Source: Alphaproteobacteria bacterium (lineage in GTDB: Bacteria; Pseudomonadota; Alphaproteobacteria; Rhizobiales; Rhizobiaceae). Taken from it: 64,000 nt of DNA. The number at the start of each line of letters is the position of its first letter. Position 1 is the stretch's first letter. Both the position numbers and the translations under genes were made by a program. The notes under the pieces are model-generated. The model saw only the letters and a list, made by a program, of their open reading frames with translations, searched no databases and had not been told where the DNA came from. The stretch lies in NCBI GenBank assembly GCA_024742485.1, contig JANSYK010000001.1:186001-250000 (forward strand), read 5' to 3'. This document shows positions 9,114 to 17,826 of the stretch, piece after piece.

Positions 9114-10099
9114 CAGCCATTCCCCGCAACGGCATCTTCACCGCTGAGACGTGGATCAACAGCAAAATACAAAAGGTCGACAATCAGATTGATGGCGACA
9201 AAGACCACGGAGATCAGCATCAGATAGGCGGCCATCACCGGAATATCGACGAACTGTATGGCGTTGACGAACAGCAAACCGATACCCGGCCATTGGAAGA
9301 CTGTCTCGGTAACAATTGCAAATGCAATGATTGATCCCAGTTGCAGGCCCGTAATGGTGATGACGGGAACAAGCGTATTCTTCAGCGCATGGTGGAAATA
9401 GATCGCACGCTGGGAAAGCCCCCGGGCCCGCGCAAATCGGATGTAGTCCTGTCGCAAGACCTCAAGCATTTCGGAGCGCACGAGCCGCATGATCAGGGTC
9501 ATCTGGTAAAGACCAAGGGTTATCGCGGGTAGTATCAGCGCCTTCAGCCCCGAAACGGTGAGGAAACCCGTACTCCAACCGCCAATCATGACAACATCGC
9601 CGCGTCCGAAACTTGGCAGGATGTCGAGTTCCACGGAAAACAGGTAGATCAGCAGGATTCCGATTAGAAAGGTCGGCAAGGAGACACCGATCAACGAGAC
9701 GACCATGATCGTGTTGGCCGCCAATCCGTTTCGCCTGATCGCGGTAAAAACACCCAGGGCAACCCCGATGGTGATCGCCAGCAAAGCCGAAACACCGGCC
9801 AGCTCAAGCGTCGCCGGCGCACGCTCCAGAATGATCTCGAAGACCGGGCGCCCCTGCCGGTAGCTGATGCCGAAATTGCCTTGAACCGCTCCTTCCAGGA
9901 AGCGGTAGTACTGAACCAGGAAGGGCTGATCGAGACCCAACTCGCCCCGCAGTCGCTCGATATCGGCAGCGGTGGCCTCCTGCCCCAGCATGTTGTCGAT
10001 CGGGTCACCAACAAACCGGAACATGGAAAAGGCCACCAGCCCGACGACAAGCAAAACGATAAGGGACTGAAAAACTCGGCGTAACCCGAAAGCAAGCAT
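9113..10099 (-). CDS. Peptide/nickel-type ABC transporter permease (DppB/OppB family)
   Basis: A 328-aa permease with the typical N-terminus LRRVFQSLIVLLVVGLVAFSMFRFVGDP and a BPD_transp_1 domain with an EAA loop (RLVRSEMLEVLRQDYIRFARARGL). It pairs with the DppC-type permease downstream. The start codon at 10099 has no clear Shine-Dalgarno sequence and lies in the loop of a 12-bp perfect hairpin (10078-10112). This suggests translation is kept low or controlled relative to the binding protein gene upstream. Confidence 0.92.
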   Translation of the reverse strand: MLAFGLRRVFQSLIVLLVVGLVAFSMFRFVGDPIDNMLGQEATAADIERLRGELGLDQPFLVQYYRFLEGAVQGNFGISYRQGRPVFEIILERAPATLELAGVSALLAITIGVALGVFTAIRRNGLAANTIMVVSLIGVSLPTFLIGILLIYLFSVELDILPSFGRGDVVMIGGWSTGFLTVSGLKALILPAITLGLYQMTLIMRLVRSEMLEVLRQDYIRFARARGLSQRAIYFHHALKNTLVPVITITGLQLGSIIAFAIVTETVFQWPGIGLLFVNAIQFVDIPVMAAYLMLISVVFVAINLIVDLLYFAVDPRLSGEDAVAGNG

Positions 10100-10112
10100 G
10101 TCGGGTTACGCC
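10078..10112 (-). promoter_or_regulatory. Hairpin enclosing the start codon of the DppB-type permease
   Basis: Arms 10078-10089 and 10101-10112 are perfect 12-bp complements (on the coding strand GGCGTAACCCGA and TCGGGTTACGCC) with an 11-base loop that contains the ATG at 10099-10097. The 3' arm is codons 4-8 of the permease and the 5' arm occupies the ribosome-binding region. There is no T-run, so it is not a simple terminator. A role in translational control or mRNA processing is inferred. Confidence 0.7.
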
Positions 10113-10125
10113 TCTTTGAATGAAT

Positions 10126-10143
10126 GCAGCAAATTCATGCTGC
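10126..10143 (-). other. Small hairpin directly after the binding-protein stop codon
   Basis: GCAGCA and TGCTGC arms (6 bp) around a 6-base loop begin one base after the stop codon of the binding-protein gene. Such hairpins often protect the 3' end of binding-protein mRNA so that it outlasts the permease message. With the larger hairpin at 10078-10112, both fit into the 44-base intergenic gap. The function is inferred from position only. Confidence 0.4.
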
Positions 10144-11709
10144 TCAGTTGACGTTGATCCAGCGCAGGATCACGAAATTGTCCGGACGCTGCGTCAGTTC
10201 GACATTGTCGCGCGCACCCCAGACCAGTGGCTGAACATAGAGCGGCACATAGGCCGTTTCGTCCTGCAGGATCTTGGCGCTTTCATCGAGCATCGCCTGG
10301 CGCTTTCCATCATCGATTTCCGACTGGATCATCGGCAGCAATTCATCAACTCTGGCATTGGAAAAGTCCCCGAAATTCCAGCTTCCAAGCTTCTTTTCCT
10401 TGTTGGGCGTGGAGGCCAGGAACCGCAGCGGATGTTCCGCATCAAACGTGCCGGGTGACCAGCCAAGCAGATACATGTCGAAATTGTCGGCTCTCAGTTC
10501 AGGCCAGTAATTGCGCACGGGCATTGCGTCGAGCTGCGCATCGATGCCCACCTGGGACAGCATGGCAACGACCCCCTGACAGACAGCTTCATCGTTCAGG
10601 TAACGGTCATTGGGACATTTCAGTCCGAAGGAAAATCCGTCTTTGTAACCGGCTTCGGCCAGGAGTTTCTTGGCCATCTCCGGATCGAACGCCGGCCGGT
10701 CCGCAAGCGCTGATGAGTAGCCACGCATGGCTGGGCTGACGAGCTGAGAAGCCGGCTGAGCAGCGCCGCGCATGATGGTCTGCAGGATCGCATCAACATT
10801 GACCGCATGCCCGACAGCAGCGCGGACCTTCGGGTCCTTGAACGGGTTCGGCTTGCCGGCATCGTTGCCGTATTTCAGCTCATCGGCCTGATGTGGGAAC
10901 CCGAGCATGATCACCCGAGCCTCGATGCCGTCGATAACCTTGACTCCATCGCGCTCCTTCAAGCGTGCCGCATCCTGTATCGGCACCGGATTGATCATGT
11001 CGACATCACCGGAAAGCAAAGCTGCAACAGCAGTGGCCGGGTTCTGGATCGGCGTGAATTCGGCGCGGGTGATGTTGTGTTCCTTGTCACCCCACCAGCC
11101 ATCAAAGGGTTCCAGCACGGTCTTGAGGCCAGGCTGCCGCTCGGCAAGCTTGAAAGCCCCGGTGCCATTGGCATTCAACGTCGCGTGGTTTTCCTCCTCC
11201 TTGGAGGGCAGCGCAGCATTGTTCGATTCAGCCCACCCCTTATCCAAAATCATGAAATTGGCGATTGAATCCGGAAAAATCGGATTGGGTGCCTTCATCA
11301 TGAAATCGATCGTGTGATCATCGACCACAATGACTTCCGAAACCGGGGCAAACCAGGACGATGTGTCCGCCGCTTCACTTGAGGCGCGTTGATAGGAGAA
11401 CAAGACATCTTCCGCGGTGAAGTCGGATCCATCGTGGAACTTAACATCCTTGCGCAGATTGAAGCGCCATCCCTTGTCGTCGATCGGCTCCCAGCTCTCG
11501 GCCAATGTACCCTCGACCGCCATGGTCTTGTCGCGACGCACGAGACCTTCATAGATATTGTTCAAAAACCCAAGAACCGGCGCGGAATTGACCGCATGCG
11601 GGTCCATGGTTTGCGGATCGGTCGTCGAAGCCCAGCGAAATGTCTCCGCCTGGGCCGCGCCAGCCGCCAAAACCGCCATCAAGGCGGTCATACTGATGAG
11701 TTTATGCAT
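10144..11709 (-). CDS. Family 5 extracellular solute-binding protein of a peptide-type ABC importer
   Basis: A 521-aa periplasmic protein. The ATG at 11709 gives a signal peptide (MHKLISMTALMAVLAAGAAQA, cut in about residue 21) and is preceded by GGGAGAG at good distance; a start at 11751 would bury the signal. The SBP_bac_5 signature is clear: RWASTTDPQTMDPH, GTLAESWEP, WRFNLRKDVKFHDGSDFTAEDV. It heads an operon with two permeases. Family members carry di/oligopeptides, nickel, or diverse small molecules, so the substrate is open. ATP-binding subunits must come from elsewhere in the genome. Confidence 0.93.
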   Translation of the reverse strand: MHKLISMTALMAVLAAGAAQAETFRWASTTDPQTMDPHAVNSAPVLGFLNNIYEGLVRRDKTMAVEGTLAESWEPIDDKGWRFNLRKDVKFHDGSDFTAEDVLFSYQRASSEAADTSSWFAPVSEVIVVDDHTIDFMMKAPNPIFPDSIANFMILDKGWAESNNAALPSKEEENHATLNANGTGAFKLAERQPGLKTVLEPFDGWWGDKEHNITRAEFTPIQNPATAVAALLSGDVDMINPVPIQDAARLKERDGVKVIDGIEARVIMLGFPHQADELKYGNDAGKPNPFKDPKVRAAVGHAVNVDAILQTIMRGAAQPASQLVSPAMRGYSSALADRPAFDPEMAKKLLAEAGYKDGFSFGLKCPNDRYLNDEAVCQGVVAMLSQVGIDAQLDAMPVRNYWPELRADNFDMYLLGWSPGTFDAEHPLRFLASTPNKEKKLGSWNFGDFSNARVDELLPMIQSEIDDGKRQAMLDESAKILQDETAYVPLYVQPLVWGARDNVELTQRPDNFVILRWINVN

Positions 11710-11990
11710 ATTTATCTCTCCCAAGGTGACGTTTTGGCCGGATCGTCCCACCGGCGCGCCTATTGGTCAAGGGCTTGTTTTATCTGTCGTCTAGGCGGCA
11801 CGACAGTTGACGCAAACGTGATGGGTTTCGCGCACATCTTTTTTGTCGAGGCCAACTTTTTTCGAGCCGCGAACACCTGAATACCGGTCAAGACTTTGAT
11901 AAGCACAATACCTTATTCTGGTTGTACCACCAATAATAGCAACCTAAAGATGGGGTGTTGTTAAGACCAACATGATGGGACGGTGTTCGA

Positions 11991-12380
11991 ATGACTCAAA
12001 TACCGATTGTTCCCGATTCGCATTGTCTGAATGAGTTTGAAAGACAGAATCTGGAATCAAAAATTTCACTGCTGCGCCGATCACTGGAACGGTTTCCAGT
12101 CTCTGACGGTGAACCGATGAACGAGCCGACCGACCTTCGAGGGGCCGAAAACTGGGCGAAATCAACGACAATCCACCTCTTCAACCTTTTCAAGGCATTG
12201 GTCGCCATTCGGTATCGAACATCCCCGCTCAAGCTGGCGATCCAACACACACGACAATCTTTTCATGCCGTGTTTGAATTGGTGTTCTGTTCGATCAGGG
12301 GGCCCCAGGCAAAAGATTTCGCGCGCGCCCGTCTGTCAGTTGAGACGGCGCTGAATGCGTGTCAAAGATTGGTTGCATGA
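11991..12380 (+). CDS. Hypothetical protein, 129 aa
   Basis: I do not recognise this protein. It reads from an ATG at 11991 through 129 codons without a strong ribosome site. The sequence is charged and mostly helix-forming (QNLESKISLLRRSLERFP; STTIHLFNLFKALVAIRYR), with no signal peptide or membrane segment. It sits alone at the left edge of the AT-rich glycan island, in the opposite direction to the neighbouring genes. It may be a real small gene or a chance open frame. Confidence 0.4.
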   Translation: MTQIPIVPDSHCLNEFERQNLESKISLLRRSLERFPVSDGEPMNEPTDLRGAENWAKSTTIHLFNLFKALVAIRYRTSPLKLAIQHTRQSFHAVFELVFCSIRGPQAKDFARARLSVETALNACQRLVA

Positions 12381-12494
12381 TACCAGTCAGGATATAAACA
12401 ATCTCGGCTGCTCTGTGGGCGGTCTCGCGAGCACAAATGATGATCTGCCGAATTGTTAAGCCCAAATAAATTCGCTTGGCCGGACGCCAAACAA

Positions 12495-13415
12495 TTACAA
12501 TTGCCCGTCAAGATAGGACAGCGACTTTGACCATGATGCCGGGAAACCGACATCCCCGAAATAGTTTTTTAGATACTGGTAGGTCGGAAGCAGGCTTTTT
12601 GCGATTGTTAGTGTATTATCTTCGCTGAGTTCAACCTTGCTGTGTGAGCCGATGACCTCCGATTGAAACGTTACACTTTCAATGGATAGAAAATCTGAAA
12701 CCCGATTCAACGCGTCCTGCGAAAACAGATTATCGAACAGGATTACCTGAAAAGGGATTGTACTTTCCATTGCCATGGCTTTTTCGATAATCAGATTTGC
12801 GCGGCTTCGAATTGTGATCTGATCAATATGTATATCAACCAGTTCGTCTATCTTGGTTGCATACTCAATCGTCCCTGGCTGGAACGGAACATTGAACGCC
12901 AATCTGCGCCCATTGAATACATGCATCGAGAGCTGGGAGACCGCACGTTCGAGGGGGTCTCTCAACAGGTAAAGCGCTTTGGTTTGGAGGCCAAGCGCCG
13001 CCATAATCCCAGCCAACTCGCTCAACTGATACTGGGTTAGGTTCATACCGGTTCCCGGAGTGAAGTCAGCCAGAATATGCTGGTGCTTCGACTTTACGAC
13101 ATGCTCGGTTGATTTTCTCAGGAAAACATCTGGGGCCAACTGCATTTCATATCGCATTTTCATGCGTTTGGGGTTTTGGCCTGACTGAAAACGGCATTTA
13201 AGTCGTCGTATCGATCGCTCCTTGTCCTCAACAGTTGCAAAATATTGCCGCCAAAAACGCCACTCTTTAAGTCCGGCATCAAATATTTCCGGCGCTGCGC
13301 CGAGGTTATTGCTGAGCCACGAGGTCCCCGATTTTTGGGCACCGTATAGAAACAAAAAAGTGTCCGGTGGTTTTGAGGATATTATGTTAGGCAAATTCCC
13401 GTTCGCGCATCCCAT
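12495..13415 (-). CDS. Sulfotransferase (PAPS-dependent type), cytosolic
   Basis: A 306-aa sulfotransferase-fold protein. The 5'-phosphosulfate loop is GAQKSGTSWL (residues 25-34) and the 3'-phosphate motif is LRDPLERAVS (151-160), the two diagnostic sites for binding the sulfate donor PAPS. An intervening KEWRFWRQYF segment matches the acceptor-side helix of bacterial carbohydrate sulfotransferases. There is no signal peptide. It lies at the left of a cluster with three more sulfotransferase-like genes and two glycosyltransferases, and its codons are AT-richer than those of the surrounding genome. The likely acceptor is a polysaccharide or glycolipid precursor. Confidence 0.82.
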   Translation of the reverse strand: MGCANGNLPNIISSKPPDTFLFLYGAQKSGTSWLSNNLGAAPEIFDAGLKEWRFWRQYFATVEDKERSIRRLKCRFQSGQNPKRMKMRYEMQLAPDVFLRKSTEHVVKSKHQHILADFTPGTGMNLTQYQLSELAGIMAALGLQTKALYLLRDPLERAVSQLSMHVFNGRRLAFNVPFQPGTIEYATKIDELVDIHIDQITIRSRANLIIEKAMAMESTIPFQVILFDNLFSQDALNRVSDFLSIESVTFQSEVIGSHSKVELSEDNTLTIAKSLLPTYQYLKNYFGDVGFPASWSKSLSYLDGQL

Positions 13416-13746
13416 TTTGTGTCAATTTATTCCCATTTGGCGTGGTCGTGATTTAGAATTCATAAACCTCGGGAGTAGTCCCAAGCAAAATCATTTTATT
13501 CATATGAGGCGAATCGCAGAATTGAGTAAGCAAAAAACAGATTTAGTCGGCCTCTTATGACAACCAATTGGGCGGATGCTGTTTGGCGAATAAATTGTTC
13601 GCACTGGAACGCGAACAGGCCGCTACTGTCAAGCTTCAAAGCCGAGCCGTTGGATATGACCTCTTGAACAGAATGGACTCTCGGGCAAAAAATGAACGTG
13701 AACTGCAACCAGTTCTCGATCAACCTGGCTGATTGGCTGACGTGTA
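13416..13746. other. Intergenic region between divergent sulfotransferase genes
   Basis: A 331-base AT-rich stretch. No coding sequence, tRNA or clear repeat was found. It must hold the promoters of the divergent genes on either side, but I see no convincing -35/-10 pair. Confidence 0.5.
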
Positions 13747-14832
13747 ATGAATTGTATTCTCCATATCGGGGCAGAAAAATCTGGAAGCACCTCACTGCAA
13801 CATTGGTTCTACGCCAATCGCGCCTGTCTCGCCGAAAGCGGAATTTGCCTCAGTGATGCACTTGGTTCGCCGACCAATCGGAAATTGTCACTTTATTTTC
13901 AGAGACGGGTGGACGGCTGGACCAAAACTAACGATCTTGAAGATCGCGACAAACGACGCGCGTTCCTCAAGCCGGCTCTGGACAGGCTGCGTCAGGAAGT
14001 CAAACAGGCTGAAAATGATGCCCATACGTTCCTGATTACGTCAGAACATTTGCACAGCCGGTTAGATCGACAAGACCTCCTTGATGAACTCGGCGAGTTT
14101 ATGTTTTCCCTTTTTGAATCAATTGAAGTGGTGGGATATGTGCGCAATCAAGCTGAACTAGCTGTTTCCGCATACTCAACTGCATTGCGGGTAAATGAGA
14201 CACGCTCGCTGGCTGACTATATAAAAAACATCGGCCCCGAAACTTACACCTTCAATCACCACGCTTCGGCGAGTCTTTGGTCGAACACGTTTGGAAACTC
14301 ATCAGTCCGTTTCCGAGTATTCGACAACTGTCTGAAAATGGCGAATGGTGTTGTGACGGACTTTGCTGAAAATGTGTTGGAACTATCGGAGCTGCCCGCA
14401 ATCACATCTTCCACTAATCAACTCAATTCCAGGCTCACTCCACTACAGGCTGCAGCATTCCGCAAAATCAATGCTCTCTATCCCCGATGGCCCAACGATA
14501 GCGTGCAGGCACTTTTGAACCGCAAAATGAAAAAGAAAATTCTGAAAGAGCCGTCAGATGCAGGCCGCAAGCTGCAGCTATCCAATCCCACGGACTTTCT
14601 TGACAAGTTCAAACATGTAAACGAGCTGTTCTTTGAAAGATTTGGCGATGGGGACAATTGTTTCAGCTCCGAGAGATATCAGCCGAGTGATCGGAACGGG
14701 AACGTGGATATCTCAAATCTGGAGCCCGATCTGGATGCCTTTTTGAAACCGCTTTTGGCAAAATACGCACATAGAGACACCCGACTTTACGGTCAGCTTT
14801 GGCCACGATTGAAATTTTGGCAAAAACTGTGA
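13747..14832 (+). CDS. Sulfotransferase-like P-loop protein
   Basis: A 361-aa protein that starts directly with the donor-binding loop: CILHIGAEKSGSTSLQHWF (residues 3-21, with K11 in the P-loop). A VGYVRNQAELAVSAY segment near residue 130-145 matches the 3'-phosphate site, with N replacing the usual D of RDP. The C-terminal half is not conserved enough to name an acceptor. Its stop overlaps the next sulfotransferase start (TGATG at 14830-14834), so the two are one translational unit. The ribosome site is weak. Confidence 0.72.
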   Translation: MNCILHIGAEKSGSTSLQHWFYANRACLAESGICLSDALGSPTNRKLSLYFQRRVDGWTKTNDLEDRDKRRAFLKPALDRLRQEVKQAENDAHTFLITSEHLHSRLDRQDLLDELGEFMFSLFESIEVVGYVRNQAELAVSAYSTALRVNETRSLADYIKNIGPETYTFNHHASASLWSNTFGNSSVRFRVFDNCLKMANGVVTDFAENVLELSELPAITSSTNQLNSRLTPLQAAAFRKINALYPRWPNDSVQALLNRKMKKKILKEPSDAGRKLQLSNPTDFLDKFKHVNELFFERFGDGDNCFSSERYQPSDRNGNVDISNLEPDLDAFLKPLLAKYAHRDTRLYGQLWPRLKFWQKL

Positions 14833-15677
14833 TGCACTGGTGGCACAGCATTCAACGCAGATGGGGCCCGAGCCGGCCGACATTCGTTCTCGGCGTTGGC
14901 GCCCAAAAAGCGGGGACTACATGGTTGTACGAGTATCTAAAGGTTTGTGATGGCTGCAATTTGGGAGATTTGAAGGAATACCATATCTGGGATGGATTGT
15001 TGCAGCCCAGGCTATTTCCCGAGCACGATTATCGCAGCAGCTTCACGCAGCCCGAAAAGGGACGAGACCTGCGTAAAAAACTACAAGCAAATCCGCGCGA
15101 GTACGTGCGGTATTTTCGGGATCAAGTGCAGGCGTACAATCTGACTGCGGACATCACACCCTCCTACTGCGGTCTATCGACCAAAGATTTTCGTCAAATT
15201 CGTCGAAAATTGAGGTTTGGTGGCTTTCTTCCAAAGGTTGTTTTTTTGATGCGAGATCCGGTGCAGCGTTGCTGGAGTGCCTGTCGAATGTATGCAAGAA
15301 ACGAAGCGATGAACGGCGGTCGCAAATGGTCAGATGAGGATATGGCCAAACACTTCTCGACAACCTATGGATCACAACATTATCAAATTCGAACCAACTA
15401 TCAGCGCACTGTGGAATCTTTAGAACGCGCATTCCAGCCTGAAGAGGTCTACTTTGGGTTTTTCGAGGATATGTTTGAGGGGAAGCAGCTATATGAATTG
15501 TCAAACTTTCTAAACGTACCGCTGGATCTCAGTCAGAGTCAAAGAGTTAGAAACGATTCTCCCGCGGCGGCGCTTCCCAAAGATGTGCATCACCATTGTC
15601 GCGAGTTTTATCGCAGCACATACGAGTACTGCGCGTTCCGATTTCCGAAATCACGGACCCTTTGGGCATCCGAATAA
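14832..15677 (+). CDS. Sulfotransferase (PAPS-dependent type)
   Basis: A 281-aa protein from the ATG at 14832, which overlaps the previous stop; a TTG at 14799 is an in-frame alternative. The P-loop is GVGAQKAGTTWLYEYL (residues 21-36) and the 3'-phosphate motif is FLMRDPVQRCWSACRMY. Together with KEYHIWDGL they match bacterial sulfotransferase domain proteins, often involved in modifying exopolysaccharides or lipo-oligosaccharides. It is coupled to the upstream sulfotransferase-like gene, suggesting that two positions of the same glycan are sulfated. Confidence 0.82.
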   Translation: MHWWHSIQRRWGPSRPTFVLGVGAQKAGTTWLYEYLKVCDGCNLGDLKEYHIWDGLLQPRLFPEHDYRSSFTQPEKGRDLRKKLQANPREYVRYFRDQVQAYNLTADITPSYCGLSTKDFRQIRRKLRFGGFLPKVVFLMRDPVQRCWSACRMYARNEAMNGGRKWSDEDMAKHFSTTYGSQHYQIRTNYQRTVESLERAFQPEEVYFGFFEDMFEGKQLYELSNFLNVPLDLSQSQRVRNDSPAAALPKDVHHHCREFYRSTYEYCAFRFPKSRTLWASE

Positions 15678-15687
15678 ACTGACAAGG

Positions 15688-16341
15688 CTATGTGATTGAC
15701 TGCATATGCCTGCGCATGCCGATTTGCAGCGAAAGTTGGAATATACGACGACAGGTTTGACGCAATACCAAGTAGATCAGTATCGCCCTGATTCCAAGCA
15801 AATCAGGAAATATCGCCAGTCCCAGAATAAAGGTAATCAGCGGAATAAAATCAAAACTCATCTGGCGCCACGGCCTAAGTTCGAGCCGAGTTGCACGAGT
15901 GGCCTCTCTTGTTGATTTTGCAGTCAGCCTCAAAAAAAACTTGCCTGATTGCCAAGCCAATCCGTTTCCAATCACCATGACAACCAATGCTTCCCAAGAG
16001 CCGAGCACCAAAAGCACACACACGCTGCCAATGGACAGAACGAATAGGTACGCCAGATTGATGACTAGCTTGGTTTCCGAGGGTTTATAGTACTCATGCA
16101 TTTGAGTACGTAATCGCCCGATTTTGAGAGCGTCGATCGAAGTCATGCTTCGCGCAAGCTGTACCAGCCCAATTGCAAGAACCGCACCGGTCAAGCACAT
16201 CGCAATAGTTGGCAAAGAAGAATCCTTAGCCAATGCAGTCACACTGAATCCCACTAGACTCAGAAAGACTATGTGAGAAAAATCCAAAAACACCCGCAGA
16301 CCGGAATAGGTTAGTAGGCGAGCATGAAGAAGCGCCGTCAT
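15688..16341 (-). CDS. Membrane protein of unknown function
   Basis: A 217-aa protein with about five or six hydrophobic segments (roughly residues 18-37, 43-63, 93-113, 115-135, 160-180, 182-198) and basic loops. I do not recognise a family. A short cytoplasmic connection (SMTSIDALKIGRLRTQMHEYYKPSET) has a heptad-like look. It lies within the glycan island, convergent with the sulfotransferase gene 10 bases away, so export or assembly of the glycan is a possible but unproven role. Confidence 0.55.
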   Translation of the reverse strand: MTALLHARLLTYSGLRVFLDFSHIVFLSLVGFSVTALAKDSSLPTIAMCLTGAVLAIGLVQLARSMTSIDALKIGRLRTQMHEYYKPSETKLVINLAYLFVLSIGSVCVLLVLGSWEALVVMVIGNGLAWQSGKFFLRLTAKSTREATRATRLELRPWRQMSFDFIPLITFILGLAIFPDLLGIRAILIYLVLRQTCRRIFQLSLQIGMRRHMQSIT

Positions 16342-16734
16342 GATTTCAACTCACTGCCAAATTGATGTGCCTTAATAGAACAAGCCACCTCAACCACGCC
16401 CGTTCCGGTGAGCATGACAAGCAGCAAACACGAACCGCTGGAGAATGACAATCAGCCAATTTGGAATGTATCGACCCATCCCCCAAATTGTTGAATGATT
16501 TTCAGCCTCGATGCATAGCCTCTTTATTCGTCGACAAGTTGGATCTGGGTATGGTTTTGAAGCCACGTCAAGTCTGACTCGTACTCACACAGGCAATTCG
16601 ATGAGCCAACGGAGATAGTTTCGGAAGCTAATACCGGTTCTCAGAGCCCACCAACGGAAATTGACCGGTAGCCAACCCATTCTTTGCCAATGCGTTATGG
16701 GTTAAAGCACGCCGTAGTCGCACAGCCCGAAACC
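16342..16734. other. Non-coding, AT-rich gap in the glycan island
   Basis: A 393-base stretch between the glycosyltransferase stop and the membrane protein start. No open frame with protein-like composition, no repeat and no RNA gene was seen. It may be debris from gene loss, in keeping with the mosaic look of the island. Confidence 0.5.
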
Positions 16735-17826
16735 TCACCTCCAAGGCATACTTACCACTCGTAGCCCCAATTTCCCGAGAGTTCTCGCCTTCCCTATTGG
16801 CTGTTGGCGAATAAATCGAAGCAATTGGATGAAGTGTGTGAACCTGGATTGACTTCCAACTGCATGGTCCAGAGCATTTGGCAAATAGGAATGTCGTTTC
16901 AACATTCGTTCCGTTGGGTCCGATCGAATACAAGATACTTCAAGGAGTTCCGATATCGTATCCCCCATGCACAATGACTCGATCAGGTGGCGACAATTGA
17001 CAACAAGCTCCTCCGTCAGGTGTTCAGCCTTCAGAAGGTGATACAACAATCGGAACGTATAGTGACATGCCCGTTCGGCGCGGAATTGCTGGTGTATTTC
17101 CGGATGGTGGAGCAACAATTCCAGCACCCGGGCAACGTGGCTCATATAAAGCTTGTGGTCTGCCGGAGTGAGGATCGATGAGGACAGAGTTCCCTGCCGA
17201 GTTTTGTCGTAGTGAATTGTTGGTGACCTTGACAAAACAAGTAACCGGTCCGCTGTGAGAACGACTTCCAGGCCAAAATCATGGTCCTCAAATTTCCGGC
17301 GGTGGAATCGGATGTTGTTTTGGATCAAGAATCTATGACGATACACTTGAGACCAGCAGGGCTGGATCACTGACATCTGTGGCACCTCATGGATATTAAC
17401 AATCCGCCCGCTGAACGGCGCAATCAGGTGACCATCCGGATAGACTTCTGGGGGGTGTCCCTCCTTCACATCCATAACTACTGGCATAAATCCCACGTCA
17501 GCCTCTGCCTGATCAAGCGCCTCGCATGAGCGCAATGCCAGAGGGCCGTTTTGCCAATAGTCATCCGCATCCAGAAATGTAACAAACTTGCTATCGACTG
17601 TATCAATTCCAGTGTTTCTGGCTTCTCCCAATCCCAAATTCTTGCTGTGCGTAATGACTTTCACCCGCTCCTCACCACTGTATGCCAATTCGACATACTT
17701 CCCGGTTTCATCGGGGCAACCATCGTCGACCACCAAGATGTTCACCCCTGGCGCTGGCAAAACGGAATCGATGGCTCGATTTATTGTCTTCTTGCCATTG
17801 AAACAGGGGACGATCACAGTCAGCAT
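16735..17826 (-). CDS. Family 2 glycosyltransferase
   Basis: A 363-aa GT-A-fold enzyme. It begins MLTVIVPCFNGKKTINRAIDSVL and continues with the nucleotide-sugar site LVVDDGCPDET and the DXD motif FLDADDYW near residue 85-92. The later motif FEDHDFGLEVVLTAD fits the ED-type catalytic base of the family. The start at 17826 overlaps the stop of the upstream glycosyltransferase by seven bases. No membrane segments, so it acts at the cytosolic face of the membrane. The sugar cannot be deduced. Confidence 0.85.
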   Translation of the reverse strand: MLTVIVPCFNGKKTINRAIDSVLPAPGVNILVVDDGCPDETGKYVELAYSGEERVKVITHSKNLGLGEARNTGIDTVDSKFVTFLDADDYWQNGPLALRSCEALDQAEADVGFMPVVMDVKEGHPPEVYPDGHLIAPFSGRIVNIHEVPQMSVIQPCWSQVYRHRFLIQNNIRFHRRKFEDHDFGLEVVLTADRLLVLSRSPTIHYDKTRQGTLSSSILTPADHKLYMSHVARVLELLLHHPEIHQQFRAERACHYTFRLLYHLLKAEHLTEELVVNCRHLIESLCMGDTISELLEVSCIRSDPTERMLKRHSYLPNALDHAVGSQSRFTHFIQLLRFIRQQPIGKARTLGKLGLRVVSMPWR

